A stretch of 64,000 bases of DNA from Streptomyces chrestomyceticus JCM 4735 (GTDB taxonomy: Bacteria > Actinomycetota > Actinomycetes > Streptomycetales > Streptomycetaceae), in NCBI RefSeq assembly GCF_003865135.1, contig NZ_BHZC01000001.1, positions 434,001-498,000 on the forward strand, read 5' to 3'. This document shows, piece after piece, positions 10,533 through 19,598 of the stretch (position 1 is its first letter; each line of letters begins with the position of its first letter). The position numbers and the translations under genes are program-made. The notes beneath the pieces were generated by a model. That model ran no database searches and was not told where the DNA came from. It was given only the letters and a program-made list of their open reading frames with translations.

Positions 10533-10546
10533 AAACCGATCGGTTT
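10533..10546. promoter_or_regulatory. Candidate TetR operator O1
   Basis: AAACCGATCGGTTT is a perfect 14-base palindrome situated 58 bases before the epoxide hydrolase start and 99 bases before tetR. Together with the second copy at 10469 it makes a convincing two-site operator for the divergent TetR regulator. Confidence 0.72.
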
Positions 10547-10603
10547 TCCCCGCTGGACGACAGGCAACGGCGCAGGCCGCCGCCCCGAGATGCCGGAGGA
10601 CAC

Positions 10604-11605
10604 GTGACCGTCACCGTCAAGCACCGCTCCGTGGAAGTCAACGGAGTCACGCTGCACATCGCCGAGCAGGGCGAGGGGCCGCTGGTCCTGCTGCTGCACG
10701 GATTCCCGGAGAGCTGGTACTCCTGGCGCCACCAGTTCGGCCCGCTCGCCGCGGCCGGATACCGGGTGGTGGCGCCGGACCAGCGCGGCTACGCCCGCAG
10801 CGAGCAGCCCGCGGACACCGACGCGTACAGCATGCTGCACCTGGCCGGCGACGTGATCGCCCTGATCCACGCCCTCGGCGAGGAACAGGCCGTCGTCGTC
10901 GGCCACGACTGGGGCGCGCCCGTCGCCTGGGTCACGGCCATGCTCCGTCCGGATGTCGTACGGGCCGTGGCCGGGCTCAGTGTGCCGCCCGTCCTGCCCG
11001 CGGGCATGGCGCCGCCGGAGGTCACGCGGCGGCTCTACGGAGACGGCTTCTACCAGTGCTACTTCCAGGAGCCGGGCGTCGCCGACGCGGAGCTGGCCCG
11101 GGACCCGGCGTCGACGTTCCGCCGCATCCTGTCCAGCGGCTCGGGCGACAACCCCGCCACCACCGCCCCGCGCCCCTGGATCGTTCCCGACGGCGTGACC
11201 CTCATCGACTCCGTCCCCGAACCGGAGCGCCTGCCCGCCTGGCTCACCCCGGACGACATCGACGCGTTCGTCCACGACTACGCGGGCCACGGGGAGCGGG
11301 CGTTCACCGGCCCCCTCAACTGGTACCGGAACATCGGGCGGAACAACGAGCTGCTGGCCGCCTTCCGCGGCCGCGGCATCGACCAGCCCGCGCTGTACGT
11401 CGGCGGGGACCGCGACATGGTGAGGTCGCTGCACGGCATCGACGAACTCCTCGCCTCGCTCAAGACGGTCGCGCCGAAGCTGCACCGCAGCATCACCCTC
11501 CCGGGCTGCGGACACTGGACCCAGCAGGAACGGCCCGCCGAAGTCAACGCCGCGCTGCTCGACTTCCTCGGTCAGTTGCCCGCCCCGTCACCGGTCCAGG
11601 GCTGA
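10604..11605 (+). CDS. Alpha/beta-hydrolase, epoxide hydrolase type (333 aa)
   Basis: The oxyanion segment HGFPESWYSWR (from about residue 32), the nucleophile motif GHDWGAP (Asp102) and the late His in GCGHWTQQE (His304) fit epoxide hydrolases, which hydrolyse epoxides to diols through an Asp-ester intermediate. Two cap Tyr residues are plausible (FYQCYF and NWYRN). The GTG start at 10604 has GGAGGA 3-8 bases upstream. It is divergent from tetR and under the paired palindromes, so it is probably induced by a substrate or effector of that regulator. A haloalkane dehalogenase or fluoroacetate dehalogenase activity is an alternative for this fold. Confidence 0.9.
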   Translation: MTVTVKHRSVEVNGVTLHIAEQGEGPLVLLLHGFPESWYSWRHQFGPLAAAGYRVVAPDQRGYARSEQPADTDAYSMLHLAGDVIALIHALGEEQAVVVGHDWGAPVAWVTAMLRPDVVRAVAGLSVPPVLPAGMAPPEVTRRLYGDGFYQCYFQEPGVADAELARDPASTFRRILSSGSGDNPATTAPRPWIVPDGVTLIDSVPEPERLPAWLTPDDIDAFVHDYAGHGERAFTGPLNWYRNIGRNNELLAAFRGRGIDQPALYVGGDRDMVRSLHGIDELLASLKTVAPKLHRSITLPGCGHWTQQERPAEVNAALLDFLGQLPAPSPVQG

Positions 11606-11613
11606 CCTCCGCG

Positions 11614-12189
11614 TCACGCGTTGCCCGGCCGCGCGGCACCCGCTGCCCCCGGCCGTGCCGGCCGCGTCGCACGGTAGACGTAGTGCGCGCGGCCGGCGGC
11701 GGGGCTGTCCGGTTCGAGTTCGCCCTCCGCGACGCGGCGCAGTCCGGCCTTCTCCAGGGTCCGCCAGGAGGCCCGGTTGGCGACCGGTACGGGGATCAGG
11801 ACGGCCGGGGCGTACGGATGGTCGCGCCATGTCGCCCGGACGAGGGCCCTGATCATGCGCGGGCCGTGTCCCCGCCCCACCTGTTCCGGGTCGCCGATGA
11901 GGTAGTCGAGGGTCATCGTCCCGCCGGTCACCTCGGTGACGGCGGCCAACTCGTCCCGGTACGCGGGGTAGTCGGCGAACCGGGACCGCTGGACCAGGCC
12001 CAGGGGGCGGCCGTCGAGGAGGACGAGCAGGTCCTCGGCGGGTTCCTCGCCCCTGGCCACCGGGCCGAAGTCCCGCGCCACCCCCGCCACCGACGTGTCG
12101 TGGTTCCACCACCGGGCCACGTGCGGCTGTGCCAGCCAGTGCCGTAAGAGCGGAAAGTCTCCTTCGGTGACCCGGCGCCAGGTGATCAT
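11614..12189 (-). CDS. GNAT acetyltransferase, AAC(6')-like (191 aa)
   Basis: The sequence resembles aminoglycoside 6'-N-acetyltransferases: WRRVTEGDFPLLRHWL at the N-terminus, HVARWWNHD, and the acetyl-CoA loop QVGRGHGPRMIRAL. These enzymes transfer acetyl from acetyl-CoA to the 6'-amino group of aminoglycosides. It overlaps the AAC(3)-like gene by 4 bases (ATGA at 12186-12189), so the two are translationally coupled. Two acetyltransferases that can act on different positions of the same drug class, in one operon, support an aminoglycoside-resistance role. A siderophore or other GNAT substrate remains possible. Confidence 0.85.
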   Translation of the reverse strand: MITWRRVTEGDFPLLRHWLAQPHVARWWNHDTSVAGVARDFGPVARGEEPAEDLLVLLDGRPLGLVQRSRFADYPAYRDELAAVTEVTGGTMTLDYLIGDPEQVGRGHGPRMIRALVRATWRDHPYAPAVLIPVPVANRASWRTLEKAGLRRVAEGELEPDSPAAGRAHYVYRATRPARPGAAGAARPGNA

Positions 12190-13052
12190 CCGCCGGGTCC
12201 CCTCCCCCGGCCCAGCTTCTCCTCCATCCAGGCCACGCCGAAGTCGACCACGTCACGGGCTTCGAAAAGGTGACTGTCGGCCGCACCGACCGTCCCCCTG
12301 CGGCCGATGCCCGCGGCACACATGTCCCGCCCGATGATCTCGAACGCTTCCGTTCCCTCGGGTACGACGGCGGAGTAGTCGAACGCCCCGTCCTCCGAGT
12401 CGATGTCGTGGAACCGCCGCCAGACCCGCTCCCCGTCGACGAGGATCGGCTGCTCGTAGTCCACGAACCGCTTACCGGGCGCGTCGGCCAGCGCCTCGGC
12501 GTGGTGCAGGAGCGTGAGGGCGTCCAGCGGGGCGCCCAGCAGAAGCACCCGGCCGCCCATCGCGACCAGCCGCGCCAGCGGGCTGTCAGGGCCGTGCGGG
12601 TCGTCCCACGGATGGTCGGCCATCAGCGCGGTGGCCGCCGCGCCGAGCGCCGCGAAACTCGCGTCGGGGTGACGGCTGCGGACGGCACCGGGCCAGCGGC
12701 GCAGCGCTTCCGGGAGGCGTCCGTTGTTGTGGTCCGCCTCGCTCAGCACGGGGTCGTACGCCGGGTGCTCCGCCCGCAGCGCGTCCTGCCAGGTCTGCGG
12801 CCAGTCGGTGAAGTCGTACGGCGGGGCGTCGTTCCAGCCGCAGGTCACCATCAGGGTTCCCCGCTCGCCCACGACGTCGCGGAGGGCTCCGATGACCGTC
12901 TCCGGGCCGCCTGCCACATAGCCGACGGCGGACATCTGCGTATGGAACATCACGGTGTCCCCGTCGCCGAGGCCGAGCGCGGCCAGGTCCCGGGCGAGGC
13001 GGCTCCGGGTGACCGGGCCGTCGGAGCGCTTGAGCAAGGCGAGTTCGTCCAT
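12186..13052 (-). CDS. Aminoglycoside 3-N-acetyltransferase family protein (288 aa)
   Basis: Family hallmarks are visible: a start helix (LARDLAALGLGDGDTVMFHT), the HTQMSAVGYVAGG motif (about 37-49), VGERGTLMV, and the conserved RSRHPDASFAALG stretch (about 125-137). Length and layout match AAC(3) enzymes of aminoglycoside producers and resistant actinomycetes. The ATG at 13052 is used. It overlaps the AAC(6')-like gene by 4 bases, and the DMT transporter gene lies 68 bases upstream in the same direction. Close relatives also occur as chromosomal genes in non-producers, so antibiotic production by this strain is not implied. Confidence 0.92.
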   Translation of the reverse strand: MDELALLKRSDGPVTRSRLARDLAALGLGDGDTVMFHTQMSAVGYVAGGPETVIGALRDVVGERGTLMVTCGWNDAPPYDFTDWPQTWQDALRAEHPAYDPVLSEADHNNGRLPEALRRWPGAVRSRHPDASFAALGAAATALMADHPWDDPHGPDSPLARLVAMGGRVLLLGAPLDALTLLHHAEALADAPGKRFVDYEQPILVDGERVWRRFHDIDSEDGAFDYSAVVPEGTEAFEIIGRDMCAAGIGRRGTVGAADSHLFEARDVVDFGVAWMEEKLGRGRGPGG

Positions 13053-13120
13053 GGACGGGAAGGTAGCCGTCGCTCATGGCCGCCGGCACCGTATTTCTCC
13101 GCGAGCCCCCCGGCCGCCGA

Positions 13121-14023
13121 TCAGCTACCGGACCGCCCGCCCCCGGAAGCCCCGTCCCCTTCCCCCTCCGCTCCCTCCGTGTCGGCCCGGGGCAGCACCA
13201 CGACACCCCACGTGACCATGACGGCCCCGAGCCCTTCGAGGACCAGCCACCAGCCGGTGCGGACCCGCTCCCCGTACACCACGGTCCCGAGGGCCAGGCT
13301 GACCAGCGCCTCGCCCAGGGTGAGGGCGGGCTGCGACGCCACCAGGGGCCCGGATTCCATGGCGTTGGCCAGCAGGAACAGTGCGCACGCGCCCGCCGCC
13401 ACGAAGGCGTACGTCTGCCAGGCGGCGAAGAACGCGCCGGGCCCGTGCCGGTCGAAGGAGTCGGTCGCCGCCTTCATCAGCGTCGCGGTCAGGGCGTAAC
13501 CGATCGCGGAGGCGGAGCTGAACAGGGCCGCACGGGCCTTGCCGCGGGGCCTGGGCAGGGCGGCCAGTACGCAGGCGACCATGACGCCCCCGGAGACGAG
13601 CAGCGTCAGCACCCACTTCCCGGCGGACACGTCCTCGGTGCTGCCACCGTGCGGGGCGGCCGCGGCCAGCCCCAGGCCGAGTCCGGCGGCCACCATGACC
13701 GAGGCCGCCCAGCCGATCGCGGGCAACCGCCGCCGCGCCACCGCACTGGCGACCAGCAGCGTGAACGGCAGCTCGGTGACGAGGATGGGCTGCACCAGCG
13801 ACAGCGAACCCAGCGTCAGCGCCAGGGCCTGGCACGCCGCGGCGCCGACGATGACGGCGATCCCGCCCAGCCACGCCGGGCTGCGCAGCAGGTGCCGGAA
13901 CAGCCGGACGCTGAAGGCGTCGCCGGGCGGCACCTTGCGTGCCGCGATCCGCTGGAGCACGGTGCCCGTGGCGTTGGCCACGGCCGTCAGCAGGGCGAAC
14001 AGCGCGGAGAGCAAGGCTGTCAC
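13121..14023 (-). CDS. DMT-superfamily (EamA-type) permease (300 aa)
   Basis: Nine to ten hydrophobic helices in two repeats fill the protein, starting ALLSALFALLTAVANATG and ending WWLVLEGLGAVMVTWGVVV. The pattern SLSLVQPILVTELPF and the paired QPALTLGEALVSL match EamA drug/metabolite transporters. The GTG start at 14023 follows AGGAG. It lies 68 bases upstream of the AAC(3) gene in the same direction and may share its promoter, suggesting export of the compounds the acetyltransferases modify. The link is inferred from position only. Confidence 0.86.
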   Translation of the reverse strand: MTALLSALFALLTAVANATGTVLQRIAARKVPPGDAFSVRLFRHLLRSPAWLGGIAVIVGAAACQALALTLGSLSLVQPILVTELPFTLLVASAVARRRLPAIGWAASVMVAAGLGLGLAAAAPHGGSTEDVSAGKWVLTLLVSGGVMVACVLAALPRPRGKARAALFSSASAIGYALTATLMKAATDSFDRHGPGAFFAAWQTYAFVAAGACALFLLANAMESGPLVASQPALTLGEALVSLALGTVVYGERVRTGWWLVLEGLGAVMVTWGVVVLPRADTEGAEGEGDGASGGGRSGS

Positions 14024-14357
14024 GGAGGGCTCCTGCGGTCCGGCGCGGCGGTCACCGGCCGCCGCTGCCCCCACGGTGCCAGACCCGGCGCCCGGCCCGG
14101 TACCGCACCACCGCGCGCCCCGGGCCCGCGCCCTCACGCCCCCCGGACGGCCCCACCCGCCACGCTCGCCACGACTCCCGCCACTAGCGACCTGACCTGC
14201 AATTATGCGGCCCCGGAGGGCCATCCGAGCAGTTGGGTTGCGCCGGCCGGGGGGTTTCGCCGGTGAATCACCCGTTCGCAGCTTTTTGCGGCTTGATACT
14301 TGCTGTGAGGCTGGAAGGACTCATGGTGACCGTCCCCACCACCGAGGAGAGAACTCC

Positions 14358-14552
14358 ATGATTCTGTCCATCTCCGGCGTCGTTCTGCTCGGCATCATCG
14401 TCTTCCTGTTCTTCCGCAAGGACGGGCTCAAGGTGTCCCACGCCCTGGTCTGTGCCCTGTTCGGCTTCTACCTCGCGGGTTCCGCGATCGCCCCGAGCAT
14501 CAAGGCGGGCGGGGCGAGCCTGGCCAACCTCCTGGGCGGCATCAAGCTCTGA
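14358..14552 (+). CDS. Small membrane protein (64 aa) paired with FtsK-like gene
   Basis: One long helix (SISGVVLLGIIVFLFFR) is followed by KDGLK and a second hydrophobic segment (HALVCALFGFYLAGSAIA) ending in an Ala/Gly-rich tail. GAGGAGAG lies just upstream of the ATG. This short protein sits 96 bases before the FtsK-like gene; I recall the same pairing in other Streptomyces. Function unknown. A role as a small membrane partner of the ATPase-like protein is plausible. Confidence 0.8.
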   Translation: MILSISGVVLLGIIVFLFFRKDGLKVSHALVCALFGFYLAGSAIAPSIKAGGASLANLLGGIKL

Positions 14553-14648
14553 CCTCCGGTCCTCTGCCGCGCGCTTGCCCGGCGGCATCCGGCCGCCCGC
14601 GGTCCCCGGCGGGCGGAGCGGCCTCCGCACGATCCCCCAGGAGATGAT

Positions 14649-16445
14649 GTGGCCCGGCGTCCACTGCCCCGCATCCTGACCGACAGCGCGCCGATCGCGC
14701 GCGGGCGCGAGTTCGCGCGTACCGCGGCGGACGGTGCGGCCGACGTGTTCCACCCGCTGATCACCATCACCCGGGGGCTGCGCCGGCTGATCGCCGCCGG
14801 CCGCCGGCGCTGGTCCGACACACCCAAGGAGCGGCGCGGCTCGCTGCTGTTCCTCGCGGCCGGCAGCGTCGTGGCGGTGGCGCTCGTCCCGTACGGGCCC
14901 GTGCTCGCGCTGGTCACGGTGATGGCGGCGGCAGCCTGGGCGGGCCGGGAGCAGCAGCCGGCCGAGGAGCCCGCCGCCGGTCCGGGGGAAGCGGAGACCG
15001 GCCGCCTGCAGGCGCTGTACGAGGCACTGGTGCCGTACTTCGCGATCGAGGGCGATCCCAGCCCCCTGTACGCCCACGACGGGGACTGGGAGAGCGCCTT
15101 CACCGAGTACGCGTTCGACGAGGCCGGGCGTCCGGCCTCGCTGACGCTGCGGTACCCGGCGTACTTCACCGACGGCGACGCGGCGTCCCGGGCCCGTATC
15201 GAGCAGGTGCTGTACGCCAAGTCGGGGCGCGGCAGGGAGTACCACTTCGCGTGGGACGAGGAGTCGAACCAGCTCACGCTGACGGTGCTGCCGCCGCTGC
15301 CGACCGACATCGTGGCGCAGCGGTTCGTGACGACGCACGGCGAGACGGTCCTCGGTTTCACCGACGCCGGCGCCGTCCAGCGGACGCTGCCGGTGGAGGC
15401 CGGGGAGGAGACGCGTGACGTGCCGCCCGTCGTGTGGCGGACCGGTCTGCGGTCGACCGAGCCGCACCTGCTCGTGCTGGGGCAGCCGGGCGCCGGTACC
15501 ACGACGCTGCTGCGGTCCATCGCGCTGCAGGCCCTGCCGTACGGCGACGTCCTGGTGATCGACGGTAGCGGGACCGGCGAGTACGCGTGTCTGGCGGGGC
15601 GGACCGGTGTGATGGGCGTCGAGTCCGGGCTGTCGGGGGCGATGGCGACGCTGGAGTGGGCGGCGCACGAGACCGAGCGGCGGCTGATCACCGCGAACCG
15701 CGCGCGGCAGGCCGGGCGGCAGGCTCCGGACGACATCCGCTGGCCGTTGTGGATCATTCTGGACCGGCCCTCCGCGCTGGCCCATCTCTCGGCGGCCGAG
15801 GGGCGGGACGACCCGCAGCAACTGCTGCACGTGCCGTTGCGGCACGGCCGGGCGGCCTACGTCACGGTGGTGGTGGGCGACCAGCTCGACTGTGCCGGAC
15901 TGCTGAGCGAGCCGGTGCTGACGCACACCCGGGCCAGGGTCGTCCTGGGACCGGCCACGCCGGAGGACGTGCAGGCGGTGCTCGGCGCGCCGCCGCACAC
16001 CACACCGGCCGCCGACGTACCGCCGGGGCGCGGCTACGCGCGGCTGGGCAGCGGACCGGTGCTGCGCCTCCAGGTCCCGGCCACCCCGGACCCGTACGAC
16101 GACGCCACGAGCGAGGCGCACCGGCAGGCCGTACTGGACCTGCTTCCGGAGCCCGCGGCCGCGATGGGGGAGGACGCGACCGAAGACTTGAGCGCGGCGG
16201 TCGGCCTGGCTCGGTCGGACGGCACGAGCGGGACGGATGATGCCGTCGCGAGCGGTACGGATGGGGCCGTCGCGGGTGGTGCCGTCCCGGGCGCGGAGGG
16301 CGGAACCGTCGCAGGCGGTGCCGTCGGGGTGGACGTCCTGTTCGGCGTCGGCCCGGCCGCGCCGCCCACCCCCGAGAAGATCACCGACCCCTCCGGGCCG
16401 GCACCGGCGCACCGCACGGTCGACGCGGGGCGCGCGGAGGGCTGA
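14649..16445 (+). CDS. FtsK/SpoIIIE-like membrane protein with a degenerate P-loop (598 aa)
   Basis: Two adjacent transmembrane helices (about 64-99) precede a cytosolic P-loop-type domain. The Walker A region reads GQPGAGTTTLLRS (about 278-290): the usual Lys is replaced by Thr. The Walker B strand reads LWIILDRPSA, with Asp but no catalytic Glu, so ATP hydrolysis is doubtful. The C-terminal 80 residues are a low-complexity Gly/Ala/Thr tail from degenerate repeats. The GTG start follows AGGAG. It is found with the 64-aa membrane protein upstream and is chromosomal rather than part of an obvious integrative element. Confidence 0.8.
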   Translation: MARRPLPRILTDSAPIARGREFARTAADGAADVFHPLITITRGLRRLIAAGRRRWSDTPKERRGSLLFLAAGSVVAVALVPYGPVLALVTVMAAAAWAGREQQPAEEPAAGPGEAETGRLQALYEALVPYFAIEGDPSPLYAHDGDWESAFTEYAFDEAGRPASLTLRYPAYFTDGDAASRARIEQVLYAKSGRGREYHFAWDEESNQLTLTVLPPLPTDIVAQRFVTTHGETVLGFTDAGAVQRTLPVEAGEETRDVPPVVWRTGLRSTEPHLLVLGQPGAGTTTLLRSIALQALPYGDVLVIDGSGTGEYACLAGRTGVMGVESGLSGAMATLEWAAHETERRLITANRARQAGRQAPDDIRWPLWIILDRPSALAHLSAAEGRDDPQQLLHVPLRHGRAAYVTVVVGDQLDCAGLLSEPVLTHTRARVVLGPATPEDVQAVLGAPPHTTPAADVPPGRGYARLGSGPVLRLQVPATPDPYDDATSEAHRQAVLDLLPEPAAAMGEDATEDLSAAVGLARSDGTSGTDDAVASGTDGAVAGGAVPGAEGGTVAGGAVGVDVLFGVGPAAPPTPEKITDPSGPAPAHRTVDAGRAEG

Positions 16446-16661
16446 GCTCGACCGGCGCCCCGCCGTCCCGCTCCCGCCGGGACTCCGTCCCCAGTGACCG
16501 TCGGGCGCCAGGGCCGGAGCCGTACGTTCCGCCTGTGCCCGGATCTCCACGTGCGATTCGTGCGCCGTGACACGGAACGCCTCCTCGTACGAGGCCAGAG
16601 CCGCACTCATGGCCCCGCCGCACCCCGCCGGAAGCCGCAGCGGTCCCGTTACCGTTCCCCT

Positions 16662-17035
16662 GTGATCGACACCCGGCTTCCGCCCCTCTTCCTCGACGTA
16701 GACGGCCCTCTCATCCCCTTCGGCGCGTCCCGGCAAGAGCTTCCCGGCGGGTACCCGACGTACGACTCAGGGCGGCGGCAGCCCCGAGAAGCCGGCACCA
16801 TCCCGCTGATCAGCAGGATCGATCCGGCCCACGGGCCCCGGCTGACGGCCCTGCCTTGCACGTTGGTGTGGGCCACGACGTGTACGACGCGAACGCCTGC
16901 GTCGCACCGTGGCTCGGCCTGCCGGAGCTTCCGGTGGTGAACTGGCCGGAGCCGTCCTACGAGGACGAGACGGGGCGGGTGCACTGGAAGACCCGGGGCT
17001 CACGGACCTGCGTACCGGCACAAGGTGACCACTGA
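16662..17035 (+). pseudogene. HAD-like hypothetical gene broken by a frameshift
   Basis: The first part reads VIDTRLPPLFLDVDGPLIPF, the phosphatase-type DxD motif of a HAD-like family common in Streptomyces, and continues to DPAHGPRLTALPCTLVWATT. There the frame is lost. The neighbouring frame then resumes with YDANACVAPWLGLPELPVVNWP and HWKTRG, ending at 17035. The join near 16876-16882 is best explained by a net loss of 1 or 4 bases. The expected C-terminal portion of the family is also missing, so decay looks real here. Confidence 0.72.
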
Positions 17036-17076
17036 CCACACCGGGGGCCACGCCCTGGAGTCGCGACCGCGCCCCC

Positions 17077-18579
17077 TCACGCCACAAAGCTGTGCGGCCC
17101 CTCCACCTCCCCGGCGGCCGTCCCGGTCGCCACATGCCGGGCGGCGGCGGCCAGCCGGGACGCGGCCTCGTCGGCCACGGCTCCGCTGACGGTGAAGGGC
17201 AGCCGGACGAAGCCTTCGAACGCGCCGTCCACGCCGAACCGCGGCCCCGACGGGACCCGTACGCCGAGCCGCTCCCCCGCCTCCGCGATCCGCGAGCCGG
17301 AGAGGCCGCCGGTCCGTGCCCACAGGGTGAGGCCGCCGTCCGGCACGCTGAACTCCCAGTCGGGCAGGTGGCGTCGGAGCGCGGCGACGATCGCGTCGCG
17401 GTTCTCGCGGGCCTGGGCGCGGCGGATCTCCACGGCCTGTTCCCAGCCGTCACCCTCCAGGAGCGAGATGATGGCGAGCTGTTCGAGGACCGGCGAGCCG
17501 AGGTCGGCGAAGGCGCGGGCGGCGACCAGGCTGCGGATGAGGTCGGGGGCGGCCCGTACCCAGCCGATGCGCATCCCCGCCCAGAACGCCTTGCTGACGG
17601 AGCCGACCGTGATGACGTTGCTGCCCGCCGGGTCGAAGGCGCAGACGGAGCGCGGCATCTCGATGTCGTCCAGACGGAGTTCGGCCATGGTCTCGTCGAC
17701 GACCAGGACCGTGCCGGCCGCGCGGGCGGCGTCCACCAGGCGGCGGCGCTGGTCCTCGGTGGCGAGGGTGCCGGTCGGGTTGTGGAAGTCGGCGACGACG
17801 TACGCCATCCGGGGCGCGGCGTCCCGCATGACCTGGCGCCAGGCCGGGATGTCCCAGCCGGCGAGGCGGTCGGCGAGGGCGACGGGGACGAGCCGGGCGC
17901 CGGCGTCGCGCATCAACTGGAGGATGTTGGCGTACGACGGGGAGTCGACCGCGACCCGTTCGCCGGGGCGGGTGATCTGGCGGCAGATGGCGGCCACCGC
18001 GCCCATCGCGCCGGTGGTGACCATGATCTGCTCGGGCATCGTGGGGATGCCGCGGGCGGTGTAGCGGTCGGCGAGCGCCTGGCGCAGGGCCGGCAGGCCG
18101 GCCGGGTAGTCGCCGTGGGTGTGCGCGTACAGCGGGAGGTGTTCCATGGCGCCCTGGACTCCGCGCGTCAGCCAGGGCTCGGGGGCCGGGAGGGCCGCGC
18201 AGCCGAGGTCGATCATGGAGCTGGCCGCCTCCGGGGGCAGCGGCTCCAGGCCGCGGGTGGGCAGCGGGTTGCCCGCGGGGACGGCGGTCCAGCTACCGGA
18301 GCCGCGGCGGGACTCCAGGAACCCTTCGGCGCGCAGCGCTTCGTAGGCGGCGGCGACGGTGGTGCGGCTCACGGAGAGCGCGGCGGCCAGTTCGCGTTCC
18401 GCGGGGAGGCGGGCGGCGACCGGCACCCGGCCCTCCAGGACGAGGAGGCGGACGCCGTCCGCGAGGCCGCGGTAGGCGGGGATCCGGCGGCCGGCCGGTG
18501 CCACGGCGTCGCGGGTGTCCTGCGACCGGAGCAGCCGGGCGAGTTGCGACGCCCCCACCGCTGAAGTCCACTGCGCCAT
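17077..18579 (-). CDS. MocR-family regulator, YczR-like (500 aa)
   Basis: An N-terminal GntR winged helix (about 35-100, RLPAERELAAALSVSRTTV) is joined to an aminotransferase-fold domain with FHNPTG and the PLP lysine in VGSVSKAFWAGMR (about Lys330). MocR proteins sense PLP or related ligands. The ATG at 18579 is taken; upstream extensions enter the intergenic region. It is divergent from a YczE-type membrane gene, the classic yczR-yczE arrangement, so regulation of that neighbour is likely. An inverted repeat in the 100-base gap is the probable binding site. Confidence 0.92.
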   Translation of the reverse strand: MAQWTSAVGASQLARLLRSQDTRDAVAPAGRRIPAYRGLADGVRLLVLEGRVPVAARLPAERELAAALSVSRTTVAAAYEALRAEGFLESRRGSGSWTAVPAGNPLPTRGLEPLPPEAASSMIDLGCAALPAPEPWLTRGVQGAMEHLPLYAHTHGDYPAGLPALRQALADRYTARGIPTMPEQIMVTTGAMGAVAAICRQITRPGERVAVDSPSYANILQLMRDAGARLVPVALADRLAGWDIPAWRQVMRDAAPRMAYVVADFHNPTGTLATEDQRRRLVDAARAAGTVLVVDETMAELRLDDIEMPRSVCAFDPAGSNVITVGSVSKAFWAGMRIGWVRAAPDLIRSLVAARAFADLGSPVLEQLAIISLLEGDGWEQAVEIRRAQARENRDAIVAALRRHLPDWEFSVPDGGLTLWARTGGLSGSRIAEAGERLGVRVPSGPRFGVDGAFEGFVRLPFTVSGAVADEAASRLAAAARHVATGTAAGEVEGPHSFVA

Positions 18580-18601
18580 CGTGAGCAGTCCACCTTTCCC
18601 G

Positions 18602-18659
18602 GATTGGCCCTGGAAACTGATCATCTCCGAGCCACAGAGTGTCATGCGCCAGTCCAATC
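18602..18659. promoter_or_regulatory. Inverted repeat in the MocR/YczE intergenic region
   Basis: GATTGGCCCTGG (18602-18613) faces CCAGTCCAATC (18649-18659); the reverse complement of the second is GATTGGACTGG. The two half-sites are about 35 bases apart, as expected for MocR regulators, which bind widely spaced elements between divergent genes. Confidence 0.5.
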
Positions 18660-18679
18660 ATGCCAGGAGGGGGAAGATT

Positions 18680-19416
18680 TTGTTCAGCACCCGGAGGTCC
18701 GGCGCCGTGGAGGGCGCGAGCGACAGCGAGGTGGACGCGACGTCCGGCCACCGCGCGGACCCCACGCCCGGCCGGCGGCTGCCGCGCCGCCTCGTCCACC
18801 TCTACACCGGGCTGGTCCTGTACGGCCTGAGCATGGGCCTGCAGTTGCGCGCGGGGCTCGGCCTGGAGCCGTGGAGCGTCCTCAACCAGGGCATTTCCCG
18901 CCACACCGGCCTGTCGATCGGCACCGTCACGATCGTCTCCGGCGTGCTGATCCTGCTGCTGTGGATTCCACTGCGGCAGCGTCCCGGGCTCGGGACGGTC
19001 TCCAACGTCGTGATCCTCGGGCTGGTGATGGACGCGACGCTCACGCTCGTACCGGAGATCACCACGCTCGCCGTCCGCATCCCGCTGCTCGCCTTCGCGA
19101 TCCTGCTGAACGGCATGGCGACGGGGCTCTACATCTCCGCCCGTTTCGGGCCCGGCCCGCGGGACGGACTGATGACCGGCCTGCACCGCCGTACGGGCCG
19201 GCCGCTGCGGCTCGTACGGACGTGCATCGAGGTCTCGGTGCTCGCCGTCGGCTTCGTCCTCGGGGCTCGGTGGGCGTGGGCACCGTGCTGTACGCACTGG
19301 CCATCGGGCCGCTGGCGCAGTTCTCGCTGCGCTTCTTCACGATCGGCGGGCAGAGCGGCCGCGTGGTGGCGTCGTCCGAGCCCGCTCCGGCCGCCGCGCC
19401 CGCGCCGCTCTCCTGA
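18680..19416 (+). pseudogene. yczE: YczE-family membrane protein, single-base frameshift
   Basis: The first 190 or so codons code a multi-helix protein (LYTGLVLYGLSMGLQLRAGL, PWSVLNQG, GTVTIVSGVLILLLWIPL, LLAFAILLNGMATGLYI) typical of YczE proteins partnered with MocR regulators. After FVLG the frame is lost. One base earlier in phase, SVGVGTVLYALAIGPLAQFS completes the last helix and a short tail to 19416. A missing G in the run at 19262-19265 explains this, so it could be a sequencing error. A TTG start at 18680 is 8 bases after AGGAGGGGG; an ATG at 18644 is the alternative. Confidence 0.82.
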
Positions 19417-19598
19417 GGCCCCAGCCTCCACCGCCCTCGCGGCCCCTCGGGAACAACTCCCTTACCCTTGTACCGATTTATCGCCTCACGTCCCCGGCCC
19501 CACCGGCGCCGACTGTTACGCTCCCCCTATCAACCACCCCTTTGACCTGGCCTTTTGCTGCCCGGCGACGAGGGGTGCAGCAACCGAGGGGAGCGACT

